Assembly: GCF_001659605.2 (NCBI RefSeq) | Contig: NC_035165.2 | Span: 13,388,445 to 13,452,444, forward strand | Length of the DNA stretch: 64,000 bases | Reading direction: 5' to 3' | From: Manihot esculenta | Lineage: Eukaryota > Streptophyta > Magnoliopsida > Malpighiales > Euphorbiaceae | Shown: piece by piece, positions 10,293 to 22,248 of the stretch | How positions within the stretch are numbered: the stretch's first letter is position 1 | Layout: each line of letters opens with the position of its first letter | Program-made: the position numbers and the translations under genes | Notes under the pieces: model-generated | Database searches by the model: none | The model's input: only the letters and a program-made list of their open reading frames with translations | Told to the model about the DNA's origin: nothing

Positions 10293-12731
10293 CTAGTCGA
10301 ATAGATCATCGATCCTTGGCAATGGGTACCTATTCTTGGTAGTGACTTTGTTCAACTGTCTGTAGTCGATACAAAGTCTAAGGGATCCATCCTTCTTCCT
10401 CACAAACAAGACCGGAGCACCCCAAGGTGAAGTGCTCGGTCGGATGAAGCCCTTTTCTACCAACTCTTGCAACTGCTCTTTCAATTCCTTTAACTCGGCT
10501 GGAGCCATCCTGTAGGGAGGGATAGAGATCGGTCTAGTTCCAGGCATCAACTCTATCTCGAACTCTATCTCCCTAGCAGGTGGTAAACCTGGAAGCTCAT
10601 CAGGAAAGACATTCTGAAACTCTCTGACAACTGGCACCGAGGCCGGCTCCCTGACCTGACTGTCTAGTTCTCTCACATGAGCTAAGTACCCCTGACATCC
10701 CTTCCTAAGCAACCTACGAGCCTGAAGAGCTGATATCAGACCTCTAGGTGTGCCCCTCTTGTCTCCTCTGAAGACGACCTCTGACCCGTTCTGATCTCTG
10801 AACCTGACAACCTTGTCCCTGCAGTCCAAGGTAGCACCATGGGTAGATAGCCAATCCATCCCTAGAATGACGTCAAAGTCTGTCAAATCTAGAACCACAA
10901 GGTCGGCGGAGAGGCATCTTCCCTCAATAAAAACTGGACTGTACTGGCAGACTGACACTGCCACTGACGGGTCACACTTGGGTCCACTGACCCATAGGGG
11001 ACACTCTAACCCAGAGACTATCAAACCTAACCTCTCAACGGCTCTCGGAGCAATAAATGAATGAGATGCACCCAGGTCCATTAATGCATACACATCAGAA
11101 CACCCAATGACGAGATTACCTGACACCACGGTGTTGGATGTGTTAGCCTCTTGCTGTGTCATGGTGAAGATCCTGGCTGGAGCTGATGGACCTTCACCTC
11201 GGGAACCAGAAGAAGAGGCTGCCCCTCTCCCTCTGCCACTGCCCTGAGTTGTGGCTGGAACTGCTGGTTGTGCCCCACTACCAGAAGCTGTCTGCTGGGG
11301 CTGGCCCATAAAAGGCGCTCTAGGACAATCCCGAGCTATGTGTCCCTCCTGTCCACATCTGAAACATGCATTAGTCCCAGCTCGACACACTCCCCTGTGC
11401 GGTCTTCCACATCTCTGGCATTCTGTACCATCTGAGCCTGAGCTCGAGCCACCGCCGAATCCCAGACCGGATTTCAACTTGTTCCAAAACTTATTCTTCT
11501 TCGGCTTCTTGGTGGCGTTATCCCACCTCTTCTTACCTGAGCTCTGAGAAGAGAAACCTGGTCCTCCTCTACCTGGGGTCTTAACCCCTGAAGACTGGGT
11601 CACTGATTGCTTCACTGACCCCTCAACTATAGCACTTGCTTCCATTCTTCGAGCCATATCCACCACAGTGTGGAAACTTTCTCTCTCAGCTGACTGAACC
11701 AACGAGGAGTACCTGGAATGCAGCTTCATAACATATTTCTTGGCTTTCTTCGTATCTGAATCTAGAGCTTGCCCCGAAAAAGGCAATAGCTCCAAGAATT
11801 TATCCGTGAACTCCTCTACACTCATGTGCTCTGACTGCTTCAGTTGCTCAAACTCAATCATCTTCAGTTCTCTAGAACTGTCTGGAAAAGCCCATCCAGC
11901 GAACTCATTCGCAAATTCCTCCCATGTCATACCGTCTAGTCTCGGGTCCACATAACACTTGAACCATTCCCGCGCCCTCTTGCACTTTAAAGTGAACCCT
12001 GCCATCTGAATGGCCCTGCTGTCACTTGCCCCTAGCTCATCAGTTATTGTCTTCACTACCCTCAGATACTCAAAGGGGTCATCCCCTGACTTGTATTTGG
12101 GAGCATCTAGCTTGAGGTAATCTGTCATCTTTACCTTGCTCCCATCAACTGAGCTAGGTCTAGGAGGTTGAGTAACTGGGGCTGCTGGTTCTGTAGGTGG
12201 TGGAGGTGGAGGTGCAGCATTCCCCGAGGTGGGGTTTGCCGGGTTTGGATAGAAGGGTGAGGGTGGATAAGCTGGGTACTGTGTATAGGGTGGATAGAAA
12301 GGTGGATAAGGCATGTAGGTAGGGTAGGGGTTAAAGCTGGAGTAATCTGATGTACCTCCCATCGGATACCCTGAACCCTGTGGGAAGGGTGGATAATGGG
12401 GTGGAAAACCATACCCCGAGGCCTGAACGCCTCCCTGTGACTCCCCTGTCCCTTCTTCCTGCATGCTCACATCCAGGTTCCCATCCCTCCTCTGATCCTC
12501 TTCCATAACCTCCCTCACATCTGAAGAACTTCCTCCTCTATCAGTCCCCCTTCTGCTAGCATCAAAAGACCTTCTAGGGTCCCTTGACACTCTCTCTCTG
12601 TTGGCTCTACAAGACATTGCCCTAGGCAATGTAGGAGGACGGGCGCTCGTGCCCTCATCCTCAGGTGGCACTCCAGTCAATCGCGCAGATCGACGAGTTC
12701 CTCTCATCCTATTCTCTGAAAAACAGCTCAT
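10293..12731 (-). pseudogene. gag-protease-RT 5' part, ended by a TAG within reverse transcriptase
   Basis: I take the start as ATG at 12731; a further ATG eight codons on begins [10 protein letters not shown] and may be the true start. The N-terminal 200 residues are disordered, with Pro/Tyr-rich repeats. A retrotransposon gag domain lies near residues 200-320. Two Cys/His knuckles follow near 437-470, the second being [14 protein letters not shown]. The protease motif near 550 reads [12 protein letters not shown]. Then comes the start of reverse transcriptase with [19 protein letters not shown]. The frame stops at TAG 10293-10295, before the catalytic FIDD box, which lies in the next part. 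A stop within the RT fold is a disabling mutation, not a gag-pol recoding site. The protease has Leu where Ser or Thr is normal in D[S/T]G, a second likely defect. Confidence 0.93.
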
Positions 12732-12962
12732 AACAAGCAAACATTAGCGTCATATGGTTCATGTGGACACACATGAACCCTCATCACATACATCATATAG
12801 CATAGCATATCATCAATGCACATGTACAAAATCATGGCATTTCACATCATCATACAAGACAGGACTCAACATCCTATCCTAGTGGACATGACCTTCCTAT
12901 TGTGCTTGACCTTCTATAACATCTATGAGCCCGACACTCTAGGTCCGACCATGTGAACCTAG

Positions 12963-12975
12963 GGCTCTGATACCA
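12963..12975 (-). promoter_or_regulatory. Primer-binding site, tRNA-iMet type
   Basis: The minus strand reads TGGTATCAGAGCC, complementary to the 3' end of plant initiator-Met tRNA. It lies three bases inside the 5' LTR, as usual for chromoviruses. Confidence 0.93.
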
Positions 12976-12978
12976 CTC

Positions 12979-15199
12979 TGTAACGCCCCAGAAAATCCGG
13001 ACCGCTACCGGCGCTAGGATCCAGATCGGCATAAGGCCGCCGGGACCCGTAGCAAGCCTAACATAACCTGTAAACATGTTTAATCCCATACATGATCCAC
13101 CATATACATAAAAATTAAAACTTTTCTTCATACATACTGTCATCAACTAACTCAACCTGTGCATACTCTGAACATATACATAACATAGTCCCTCTGTGGG
13201 ATCTTATCAAGCCTCAAGGCAAAACAACCTGTGTTGAGTTAGTTTACATAAACATCATACCATAAGATCATGTACATACAAAAGGGATTAACAATATATT
13301 ATGGTCAAGCACAACTCTATCCTCAATGACCTCATTACATAATATCCTGAATATTTTTACATTTCATCAAGATACAATTGTCATGTCCACAATCTAACTA
13401 TTACATACATATGACTTTTTCTCTTCTTGTCTTCTCTATCTATCCCATACCTGCAAGCCTGGGGGTTAGGGGAGAGGGGTGAGCTAGATGCCTAGTGAGT
13501 AGAACTATAAAAAGAATATTTAAAACATGCTGTCATGAAATGCGCCACTGCACAAACAAATCACACCACGGATGGACTGATTCAAAAATCCCTCAACTCC
13601 ATGCCCGGCCCTATTATGGGCACCACAGGACTTCGTATTGCCCGGCCCTATTATGGGCACCACAGGACTTCGTACTCGGAGTTATTGCCCGGCCCTATTA
13701 TGGGCACCACAAGACTTCGTATTGCCCGGCCCTATCATGGGCACCACAGGACTTCATATTCAGAAGGCTAATGAATCATCCTAATGTCCATCCACTATCA
13801 TCTATCACAACAATACAATGCGGCATAGTCGTGAATTCTAATGCAAACAACCTATAATATGATCATGATGCATGAAGCATGATAAAAGCATTTCATTTCT
13901 TAATTTAAAAGGTTAAGTTTAGTTCCACTCACCTCTGGCTGACTCTGACAAACTCTGTAGCAGTTGGCTCACTGATGGGGTCCTTGGTTCCTCGGGTCCG
14001 AACCTACACAGGTGGACTCCAATGAGGGACCAAACATACATAAACATAACTCTAATATATCCCCTAAAACCCCCCTAAAATATCATGAAAACATCACATG
14101 AAAATATGCATGAAATGGCCGAACAGGGCACTTTCGGCGGCACCTTCGGCGGCCGAAAGTCCCAGACAGAGACGAAACTCAGGTAGGTTCGGCGGCACCT
14201 TCGGCGGCCGAAAGTGCCAGACAGAGACGAAAGTCTCTTTTCGGGGGCAACTTCGGCAGCCGAAAGGCCTGCCTCCCCAGCCATGTTCGGCGGCCGAAAG
14301 TGCCTTCAGCTGCCGAACCTGGTTTCTGCCAAAGGGCAGAAACTTGGCTCCTTTGTGCATTTTCGCCTCCAAACTCACCAATCATGCATATATCTCAACC
14401 AAAACATGCATACAAGTTCCTAGGGGCCTCAAAACATCAAATACCCCAACTACAACACTTCAAACATACTCAAACAAGCCACATTGTTCAAAACATCAAT
14501 ATAACCCATAAACTCAACATATACCCTAACATGCATTTCTACCCATAGATCTTGCATAAAACTTATTTAAAACACATAAGGAGCTTAAGATCGGCTCTTA
14601 CCTCTTGAAGATCGAGAGGGAGACGACCTAAACTTGGAGATCCACGAAAATGAGCTCCTGAGTTCTCAAAGCTCCAAACTTGGTTTAAATGCTCAAAACT
14701 TGCAAGATGAGTTTAAAACTTAAGAAAAATGGAAGAGATTTGGAGGAAGAACATTAGATTTGCAAGAGGAAGGTCGGAAGCTCTCTGTGGCCGAAAATGG
14801 GAGAAAGCTCGCCCATTTCGGCTAAGTGCCCCATTTATAGGTGGCTGGCCAGGCCACGTTCGGGGGCCGAATGTGCCTCCGCATCCATGCAAATGTTCGG
14901 CGGCCGAACTTGACTTTCGGCGGCCGAACCTGAACTTCCCTAACTCATGCTTTCGGGGGCCTAACGTGCCTCCAAAACGCATGCATGTTCGGCGGCCGAA
15001 CTTGACTTTCGGCGGCCGAACCTGAGTTTTCCTCCAATGTTATTTTCATGCAAAAACTCATTTAGTTTCATACTTTAAAACCATTAAAAACATGAAAACA
15101 TTTTATGAAAGCATAGTTCTACCCTTCTAGAGGTCTCCGACATCCGAGATTCCACCGGACGGTAGGAATTCCGATACCGGAGTTTAGCCGGGTATTACA
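12979..15199 (-). repeat. 5' LTR of the complete Tekay-type element
   Basis: This 2221-bp LTR is nearly identical to 5385-7624. Its TATA box is at 14832-14839 on the minus strand. Candidate intron 1 runs from 14601 down to 14004 and candidate intron 2 from 13932 down to 13451. The 37-bp minisatellite is at 13603-13760. It lacks one 19-bp palindrome unit present in the other LTR. Confidence 0.96.
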
Positions 15200-15204
15200 T
15201 TAAA

Positions 15205-16440
15205 TGTGTCTAATAAGTCAATATTTAATTATGAAAAATTTTATCAATTAAAATATTATAACAAATTTAAAATAAATAAAAGTATTTTAAATTTATAATT
15301 TCGGATTATAATATAATTTTTTAGTGCAAAGTTATATTTATACTATATTTAAATGTAGAATGAGGGAGAATAATAGAATTACCGGTTTTATTTTTATATT
15401 ATTTAACTATTTAAAATTTACTTTAATTTTTAAAATGAATAGTTATTTTATTATTGAAATAATTTTAAATTAATAAATTATTTATATATCATTTAAAATG
15501 ATTTTAAATATTTATCATTTAAAATTAATATATTTTTAAATTTCATATTTATGAGTTTAATTAATTTATTTGATAATTATTAAAAAGTAATAACTTTGGT
15601 AATATTTAAATTAAATTTTCTGATATAAGATTATTAAAATAATAAATTTAAATAGTAATTAAAAATATTAAAATAATTATCGTATTATTATATTTAAATT
15701 GTTAATTTTTTTAATTTTATTAATTTTATTTGACAATTAATTAATATTTTAAGATATTTTAATAATTATTATCTTAAATTTTTAACCTTGATTTATTTTG
15801 TGCATTTAAAATTTTGGAATTTTTTAACACATCTACCATTAAATTTATAAGTTTTGATTCATATTTGTTCAGTGATTTCCTGTTTTCTTTGTTTGATTTT
15901 GTTTGTTCAGTGTTTGGAGACTGATTTTTGGGTGTATTGGTTTCATTTGTGTCTAGATAGATTTTGTGCTCTACTCTTGTGATGCTTTGTTAGAGATTAT
16001 GGGAGTTGGTGAAATCGCTCGTGTTGCGGTTGTCGGAAGTTGTGGGAGTTGGATTCAAATTTACATATGGAATTCTTTTATATATATACTTAATTTAGTA
16101 TTAAATGTATATTTTATAATAATAATATTTATAATTTTTTTATTTGAATTTAGAATTTAAATATTTGTTAGAATGATAATTATAGATAAAAATATATATT
16201 TATATAAATTATTAATTAAAATATATAAAACTAAATAGATACTAATATTTTTCATATAATAATCAAATTTAAAAAGAATTTAAATAACTTAAAATAAATT
16301 TTAGTATTCAGGTTCAAATATAGTGATTTTCTTATTTATTTTATTCATATATATTCTTAGTTGTCATAAGTCATTAGCACTTCCTAACTATAAAAGATAA
16401 AGTAATGATTTTGTTATTCTAAATGATATATACTATACAA
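15205..16440. other. AT-rich intergenic DNA, no feature supported
   Basis: Long AT-rich stretch with many short A/T repeats. The short frames here have no recognisable composition or motif. Confidence 0.6.
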
Positions 16441-17050
16441 TTTTAAGTAGCATTGAGATTTTGGGTCTTAGAATGAGAGAGAGAGAAAGTTGTGTGCTTA
16501 TTTTGAATCAATGGTGTCAATAGGCAAAGAGTAGTGCCTACATATCTTAGGACCATACTAATACGTTCGGTGCTATCGCTTTCGTTGGCTTTTTTCAGCT
16601 AAACTCTATCACGACCTTCTCCAGTTGGTTATTTATTTGGGGCTCTAATGTTTTCAGGTTTTTTATTTCTGCATATCGGTCTTTCTTCTATTGGTTCATT
16701 TATGTTGGTTCTATCATTGGCCGATCGCACTATACCGCCTTTGCTCTTTGCGAGTATGGCAGTGGATGCAGTGATGGTTCCGATGCGGTGGAGTCGGATG
16801 GTATTCTTACTGTTCGGTTTGGTATGTTTGCGTTTGTGTATTTGGTTTTGTCTTTAAGTCTTGTTTGACTTGTTCTGTTCTTAGGTTTAATTTTTTATTT
16901 GGGTTGTATTTTGTTATGGCTTATATTTGTAATTTTAATTTTTTGGGTGGTTTAATTTATTTCAATTTTGGCCTTTGAAATTCTGTTCTATTTTTCTTTA
17001 CCCTACTGTATGCCTTATTAAATACATCTTAAACATTGATGAAAAAAAAA
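16441..17050 (+). mobile_element. Possible LINE 3' end
   Basis: The stretch is T/G-rich and untranslatable. It ends with CTTATTAAATACATCTTAA followed by GATGAAAAAAAAA, resembling the 3' untranslated tail and short poly(A) of plant L1-type LINEs. No RT or endonuclease is left, and I could not find a target duplication. Confidence 0.4.
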
Positions 17051-17844
17051 TACCTATATCACCGCTTCAAAGAAAAGAGTATTTTTTTCATAAGAATAGT
17101 CATTGGATGAATATGCAAGAAAATAAAAAAGATAACAATAAAATATAATCTAAAGTCGAGTATTTAAAAAAAAAATCTCAGGAAAAAGATTTAATTTCTT
17201 CACAGTTTCTTTTCAGAAAAACATTTTTAAAGCAAATTTTATAATACACTTAATACAACATATGTTTGTGTATCTTTATTAATGTTAGTTTTTACTAGTT
17301 TATAGTTAGCATTTTGCTGCTGACAACAACTCGCTATCTCATTTATATTGTTCCAATACAATTTCTCAACTATTCATAAAATTCAAATCGCCTCCAATTT
17401 TAGGGTTCACGCTACTTAAAACTCTTGACATATATTATTATTGTTGTATATATAATTTTTAAATTTTAATTTTTAGATCCGTTAATTTCTTTTGTATTGA
17501 GAAAGTGAGAAGTTGATGTTTTAAGTTTTTATAATATTATATTTTATTTGAAATTCTAATATGAGATTTTATCATTGGGATTAATGTAGTCGTTTTTAGA
17601 AAGAATTTAAAATATTGTGATTTTTTAAAAAGGAACAAATCTAATTATATTTATGTCTTTTACTCAAGAATTAAATAAGTTAAATTCAATTTTTTTTATT
17701 TATTAATCTCATATATTTTTGCTAGAATTAAATAAAGTTTAACATAATATAATATTATTTTTAATAATAAATTTTTATTTGTCGTATTGTATTTTTTTTA
17801 ATTTTTATATTAATTAAAATATATATTTTTTAATTTCAAATTGA
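17051..17844. other. AT-rich intergenic DNA
   Basis: AT-rich sequence; nothing recognised. Confidence 0.55.
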
Positions 17845-18362
17845 TGTGGTCGAAAAGGAGTTGAATATGATATATTAATCTACAAAAAGAGAACGTGGAG
17901 TGATTGACGCTTATATGCACCACTCCAACGCTCAAATCAGTAAGTTTATCAAAGAGGGCAAGTGTAAATAGAGAACTTGAGCTCTTAGAAGAGTATAAGA
18001 ATGTATACCTTGAATTCTGTGTATATTTTGTTTTTATACTGTAATAAGATAGAGTTAATTAGTGACTTTCCTGAAAATTTGACTAATACTGGCTAGTGAA
18101 TAAGATATCCGTAATTGTAGGTGTAATGAGAATTTGTTATATAATATCCTTTAATGGTAACTAGATGTCATGAGAGGCTCGACCAGACACATGGGGCAAG
18201 TCTTTTATCGTTTTGACTACTGACCATCATGCTGACTGGGTCTTCTTTCTTATGGGTGAGACTTGAGTAACCGAGGGTTACAGATTATTAGGACTTTTCC
18301 ACGTGACTCCATCGTATACTGACAATGCATGACACACTTCGGGTGAATATTATATCATATCA
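17845..18362 (-). repeat. 3' LTR of a deleted Tat-type Ty3/gypsy element
   Basis: The plus strand runs from TGTGGTCGAAAAGGAG to TATCATATCA. A shorter related copy is at 20328-20514. The adjoining plus-strand sequence 18363-18375 reads as a weak purine tract on the minus strand. A gag relic lies between the two LTRs. Confidence 0.6.
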
Positions 18363-18682
18363 GAAGTTCCTCCATTGATTTTTGATTCCTCAAATTTGAA
18401 GTTTACAGTTGTTTTCCATGATTTGGACATGTGGCATGCCCAAATTGGTTCTCCATACTCACATCTCTTTGCTTGTTCTGGTGATAAATGATGTTTGCTT
18501 TGCTCTTTGAGCAGTATTTAAACTAGCCGTCAAAACAACAGTATAAAATCTCCTTTTCTTCTACGATTATCATTTTTACTCTTGATTACTCTCTTCTTCT
18601 CTGAAAAGGCTCGAACACTTAGTCCTCTCTTTCGCATTTTTCAAAGGTAATTCCTTCTTCTGCCATCTTCCCTACCTTAAGG

Positions 18683-18800
18683 ATGAATAGGTCCTCTTCT
18701 GTCACCTTGTCCATTGGCCCGAAGTTTACCTCTTGTTTCGGCCACGGTTCTTGCTTTACAGACAAGATATTCTCAGGGATGTGCTTGTTCTTTCTTTTAT
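18683..18800 (+). pseudogene. Start of a possible antisense extra ORF, fused to gag debris
   Basis: An ATG at 18683 opens a Ser-rich N-terminus (MNRSSSVTLSIGPKF) and stops about 38 codons later. It runs opposite to the gag relic. TATA-like sequences lie upstream near 18520-18550. Tat-lineage elements often carry an antisense ORF between pol and the 3' LTR, which is where this lies. The pol region is gone, so the ORF abuts the end of gag. Identification is tentative. Confidence 0.3.
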
Positions 18801-20206
18801 AATCGCTAGACCTCCTGCAATCACATATATAGTCCCAACGGGATCACTGTCACCAGTATTTTCTAATATTCTTACCTCAGGCTTAGGTCTTCTATCCTCT
18901 TTGTCTTTCCTGGCAAACTTTCAAAGTGTATCATCCCTTATCTGCCTTTCAATTTTGTCCTTCAACTATTGACACTCTTCAGTTGTGTGTCTATGATCAT
19001 CGTGAAAACGACAGTACTTTATTTTTTCCTGCTTGGTTGTTTCATCAGGGTTGAGCTTAGAAGGCCACCTGACCTTTTTATCGTTCTTCTTAATCCACGT
19101 CAAAATATGAATGAGTGAGTCATTCAGGGGGAGTATAATTCTTACAGTTACCTCGATCTTCCCTCCCTTGTGATATGGGATTATTCTTCCAATCTCCATC
19201 ATAGCCTCCCCTTTTTGGCTTTTGGGTTCTACTATGACTTGTCCTCTTATCCTCTCTCAGTTCTTGGACTTCATCATCCAATCATATGTTTTTTTGTGCC
19301 TTGTCCATCAACTGCTAATAAGTGGATGTTGAATTCTTGATTAATGAATCCAATAAATTTTATGTTGCAAGTTCCTTTCTTCAGTGCCTTACAGACTATT
19401 TCATGATTTAATTCTTCAATTTGTGATGCTTCAGCGTTGAAACGTGAGATAAAACTTCTTAAAGACTCGCCTTCTTCTTGTCAGATTTTCTACAAGTCTA
19501 AGGAGAGTTTTTTAGAAGGTATACAAGTAATAAATTTAGACTTAAAAAGAATGGCAAGTTGAGTAAAGTTATTGATAGAACTTAGACTCAGATGTTGGTA
19601 CCATTTCTGAGCCAAACCTGTAAGGGTGGATGGGAAGACTCGAAACAACATAAAATCATTGACATCTTAGAGCTACATCATAGTATGGAAGATAGTCAGA
19701 TGGCTCCTAGGGTCTATCGTCCCATTGTACTTATACAAACTGGACAGCTTGAACTTCGTAGAAAAGGTCTCTGTGAGGATTTCCTCTGATAAGGGCGAGG
19801 CATCATTCAAGACATAATTTTCATCTTGTTCCTTTTGGTATCTTTGTACGACACGAACCAACTTCTAGTTAGCATCTCTTGGGGCCTCATCCGATAATTT
19901 CTCATCCTCCACTTTTGCTTTACCTTTGAATTGCGTGTGAACTGTCTCTGTCCGAGTTTTTAGAGTTTCAAAGGATGCTTCCTCCCTTATTATGAGAGGC
20001 TTGAATGAGGTCTTCTTTCGAGCCTTATACTGCTCGAGAGTTGCTTCCGCTTCTTGATATATTGTATCATCTGCTTGTTGTTCAAATTATTGAGGTTTGT
20101 CTCATTGACCATTGAAGGAATATCTTGTCCACTGCCCGGGGGTGGAGGAGATGATGGCTTTCCTGTTACCAGCAGACTTTGCAACAACTCGTGAATTTTC
20201 AGCCAT
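18730..20206 (-). pseudogene. Decayed gag of a Tat-type Ty3/gypsy element
   Basis: The reading starts at ATG 20206 (MAENSRVVAK) and can be followed downstream through several stops and frame changes. Recognisable pieces are PLSEEILTE and KYNGTIDPRSHL (about 19715-19790), a WYQHLSLSSINNF-like segment (near 19590), and the basic/Cys region KYCRFHDDHRHTTEEC just before 18966. These are typical of plant Tat/Ogre-type gag proteins. No protease, RT or integrase follows: the element has lost its pol region. It cannot make a functional protein. Confidence 0.75.
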
Positions 20207-20307
20207 CTTAAGGGTAAAAGATGTAAAAAAAATTCTAAAAGAAGAGATGAATAAAAAGGCTAAACCGAATTTATCCCAAATAAATAAAAAAATTCAATGG
20301 GGATTCT

Positions 20308-20320
20308 GGCAATGGAACCA
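20308..20320 (-). promoter_or_regulatory. Degenerate primer-binding site
   Basis: The minus strand reads TGGTTCCATTGCC directly beside the 5' LTR at 20328. It looks like a mutated plant PBS of the TGGTGCC or TGGCGCC kind; the exact tRNA cannot be told. Confidence 0.4.
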
Positions 20321-20327
20321 AATAATA

Positions 20328-20514
20328 TGACCAAAAGAAGCTGAATATGATCTGTTAATTTATAAAAAGAAAATGTGAAGTGGTTGACGCTTCTAGACGG
20401 TCACTTCGATATTTAAGTCAGTAAATTTATCAAATAATTTATCAAAGAGGTTGAGTTCTGTCATAATAATCATAGCGCATTATACACTTTGAGTGAATAT
20501 TATGTTATAATACA
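20328..20514 (-). repeat. Internally deleted 5' LTR of the Tat-type element
   Basis: It matches both ends of 17845-18362 (TGACCAAAAGAAGC... and ...GTGAATATTATGTTATAA) but lacks the middle. Together with the loss of pol this shows an old, heavily deleted copy. Confidence 0.55.
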
Positions 20515-21285
20515 AATTATAAAAATAATATTATATTATAATCATAACTTAGTTAACACTTAACCAAAAATATAAAAATTTAATTGATAAAAAATTTAAA
20601 TTAAACTTACTTGTCCTTGATTAAAGGTGTATATGTTTAACATTTTATAATTGCTTTTAAAATAAATGCCCATTGTATTCAGCCTTTTAATTCATTACGT
20701 AGAAACTATTTTCGGTGTTAAAGTTCAACGAGATAAACTTTTTAATTAAATTTTAAAATTACAGTAATTATTTAATGTATTTTTAAAAATATAAAAATTA
20801 ATTAATTAATATCGTCATTCATTTTTCATATTCATAACTTGAATCCATTACCTCATAATTTTTTTAAAAAAAATAATTGAGCCAAAATGGAATTTTTTTT
20901 TTTATTTTTAAAATCAACTACCCTATAACCTTTAGAAGATGATTTCACCCTCGTCCCATATCATAACTCACTACAGTAATCTTGGGCTCATAAAATATGC
21001 ACAACTCTTGGATGTGCTAATTACAAAGGCATTTTGATTCTTGTGGTTTGATAACTTGGAAACATTGATAACAAGAAAGTCTTTTTTTTGTCTTTAAAGG
21101 GCAAAAAAACTGGTTTGTTAAGCCTCAAGTTAATTCATGGAAAGGAATAATAGAAGTAACATATTAATATTTCCGCTTCCGAATTTCCTTTCATTGTCCT
21201 CCAAATTTACAACCTACCACTATTCACAACCAACTTTCAACGAAACGGATCGTTAACGGTCAAAACTCCGGATAACATGAAACGT
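20515..21285. other. AT-rich spacer downstream of the host gene
   Basis: No coding potential or repeat recognised. The part next to 21285 is the likely 3' flank of the gene on the minus strand. Confidence 0.5.
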
Positions 21286-21286
21286 T

Positions 21287-21292
21287 TTTATT
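21287..21292 (-). terminator. Poly(A) signal of the host gene
   Basis: On the minus strand this is AATAAA, about 35 bases after the stop codon at 21328-21330. That is a plausible near-upstream polyadenylation element. Confidence 0.5.
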
Positions 21293-21327
21293 TCTTTTTT
21301 TCCTAGTTATTTTTAACGTCATTATTT

Positions 21328-22047
21328 CTACAGGGCAGAAAGCGACTCGGGCTGCCACTGCAAACCCGCTACTTCACCGGCCGGCGTACAGTTCTCGTCG
21401 GAGTAGTCAAACAATCCACCTAACGCCACAAAATCTCCGCTGTCATTATAGCTACTGTTATAACTATTACCATCCGAGTCACATGTCAGTCCAAACTCAA
21501 ACGAGTCAAAACTCGGTATCACGTTCTCGAATTCTATCATTTCACAGAAACTTGCGGCACCAGATCCGCCAGTTTCAGCAGCCAAATTCACTTCGCTACT
21601 CTTTTCCTCACCGGAAAATGTCGGCGGCAAACCTAGTTCGTCATCGGAGGCTTCCAAAAGGTAGCCAAGCTCCGGCTGGGACCCAACTCCACACGACTCC
21701 GCATTCGCCGTACCCGTACCAAAATCCGGCACGAGGATTTCTTCTTCAAAGCTTCTGATAACCGAATCGAGGCCTTGAATAATCGGTTCATCCGACTCAT
21801 CAAGAATGTTAAGCAAATCGTCCTGAATCCGCTTAGCATCTGGAGAGTTAAGACCCGAGACATTCGAGGTTACATGATTATCACCGTCCTCGCACGTGTT
21901 CACAACCGAGTTTTCATTGTCCACAGGGCTTTCACCGAGATGTAGCGAGTCTCCATCAGACTCAACCCGTGCGAGTTTAGCCTCAGGAGTGTCCTGGTCG
22001 GACTCATCCCTGGGTCGTTTCCTGTTATCTTTGGATTCTTGGTCCAT
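21328..22047 (-). CDS. Plant-specific acidic, probably nuclear protein of unknown function
   Basis: This is an intact single-exon frame of 239 residues, ATG at 22047 (MDQESKDNRKRPRDES), TAG at 21328-21330. The upstream in-frame TTG is not a credible start. The protein is acidic and Ser/Asp/Glu-rich. A basic KDNRKRPRDES stretch near residue 7 could be a nuclear localisation signal. A predicted helix SPDAKRIQDDLLNILDES lies near residue 70, a second helical segment LDSVIRSFEEEI follows, and a conserved-looking block YLLEASDDELGLPP is near 132-145. No enzyme, DNA-binding or membrane motif is visible. From memory it resembles an uncharacterised plant family that may include Arabidopsis At1g13360/At3g25870; I am not sure. 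The GC content, codon use and flanking TATA box and poly(A) signal set it apart from the TE debris. I infer a nuclear regulatory or adaptor role only weakly. Confidence 0.8.
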   Translation of the reverse strand: MDQESKDNRKRPRDESDQDTPEAKLARVESDGDSLHLGESPVDNENSVVNTCEDGDNHVTSNVSGLNSPDAKRIQDDLLNILDESDEPIIQGLDSVIRSFEEEILVPDFGTGTANAESCGVGSQPELGYLLEASDDELGLPPTFSGEEKSSEVNLAAETGGSGAASFCEMIEFENVIPSFDSFEFGLTCDSDGNSYNSSYNDSGDFVALGGLFDYSDENCTPAGEVAGLQWQPESLSAL

Positions 22048-22239
22048 TAAATACAATAATTGTTTCAGCTTCTCAGGGGACAGAAAAAAAATCTAAGCCA
22101 AGAGGAGAGAGAGGTGTTTGGTTGATGAGAAAATGATAGAAAAGAGTAACAAAAAGCCTTGATTTAAGGATAAGTGCGGAAGTTGTAGAGAGAGAAAAAC
22201 TAAAGACTGAGGCGGTAAGAGAAAGAGAAACGTGAAGGG

Positions 22240-22248
22240 TATATATAA
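22240..22248 (-). promoter_or_regulatory. TATA box of the host gene
   Basis: The minus strand reads TTATATATA about 195 bases upstream of the ATG. Between them is a CT-rich stretch typical of plant 5' untranslated leaders. Confidence 0.6.

Larger units (their letters stand above)
5385..15199 (-). mobile_element. Complete Tekay/Del-type Ty3/gypsy chromovirus, young insertion
   Basis: This 9815-bp minus-strand element has all structural hallmarks: 5-bp target duplication TTAAA (5380-5384 and 15200-15204), two TG...CA LTRs, an iMet-type PBS, a polypurine tract, and a gag-PR-RT-RNase H-IN-chromodomain polyprotein frame. The C-terminal chromodomain, the iMet PBS and the long LTRs place it in the Tekay (Del) clade of chromoviruses. 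By eye the two LTRs differ at only about a dozen sites, mostly C/T or G/A, plus one 19-bp indel, so the insertion is recent. The polyprotein is cut by one internal TAG (10293-10295) and the protease motif reads DLG instead of DSG or DTG, so it is probably not autonomous. It inserted into AT-rich DNA. Confidence 0.96.

Noticed and set aside
10293..10295. Programmed stop-codon readthrough between gag and pol
   Set aside because: The stop lies within reverse transcriptase after the protease, not at a gag-pol border, so it is better read as a nonsense mutation.
16648..16857. Short hydrophobic frame as a membrane protein gene
   Set aside because: It sits in T/G-rich sequence that ends like a LINE 3' tail; no conserved residues are recognisable.
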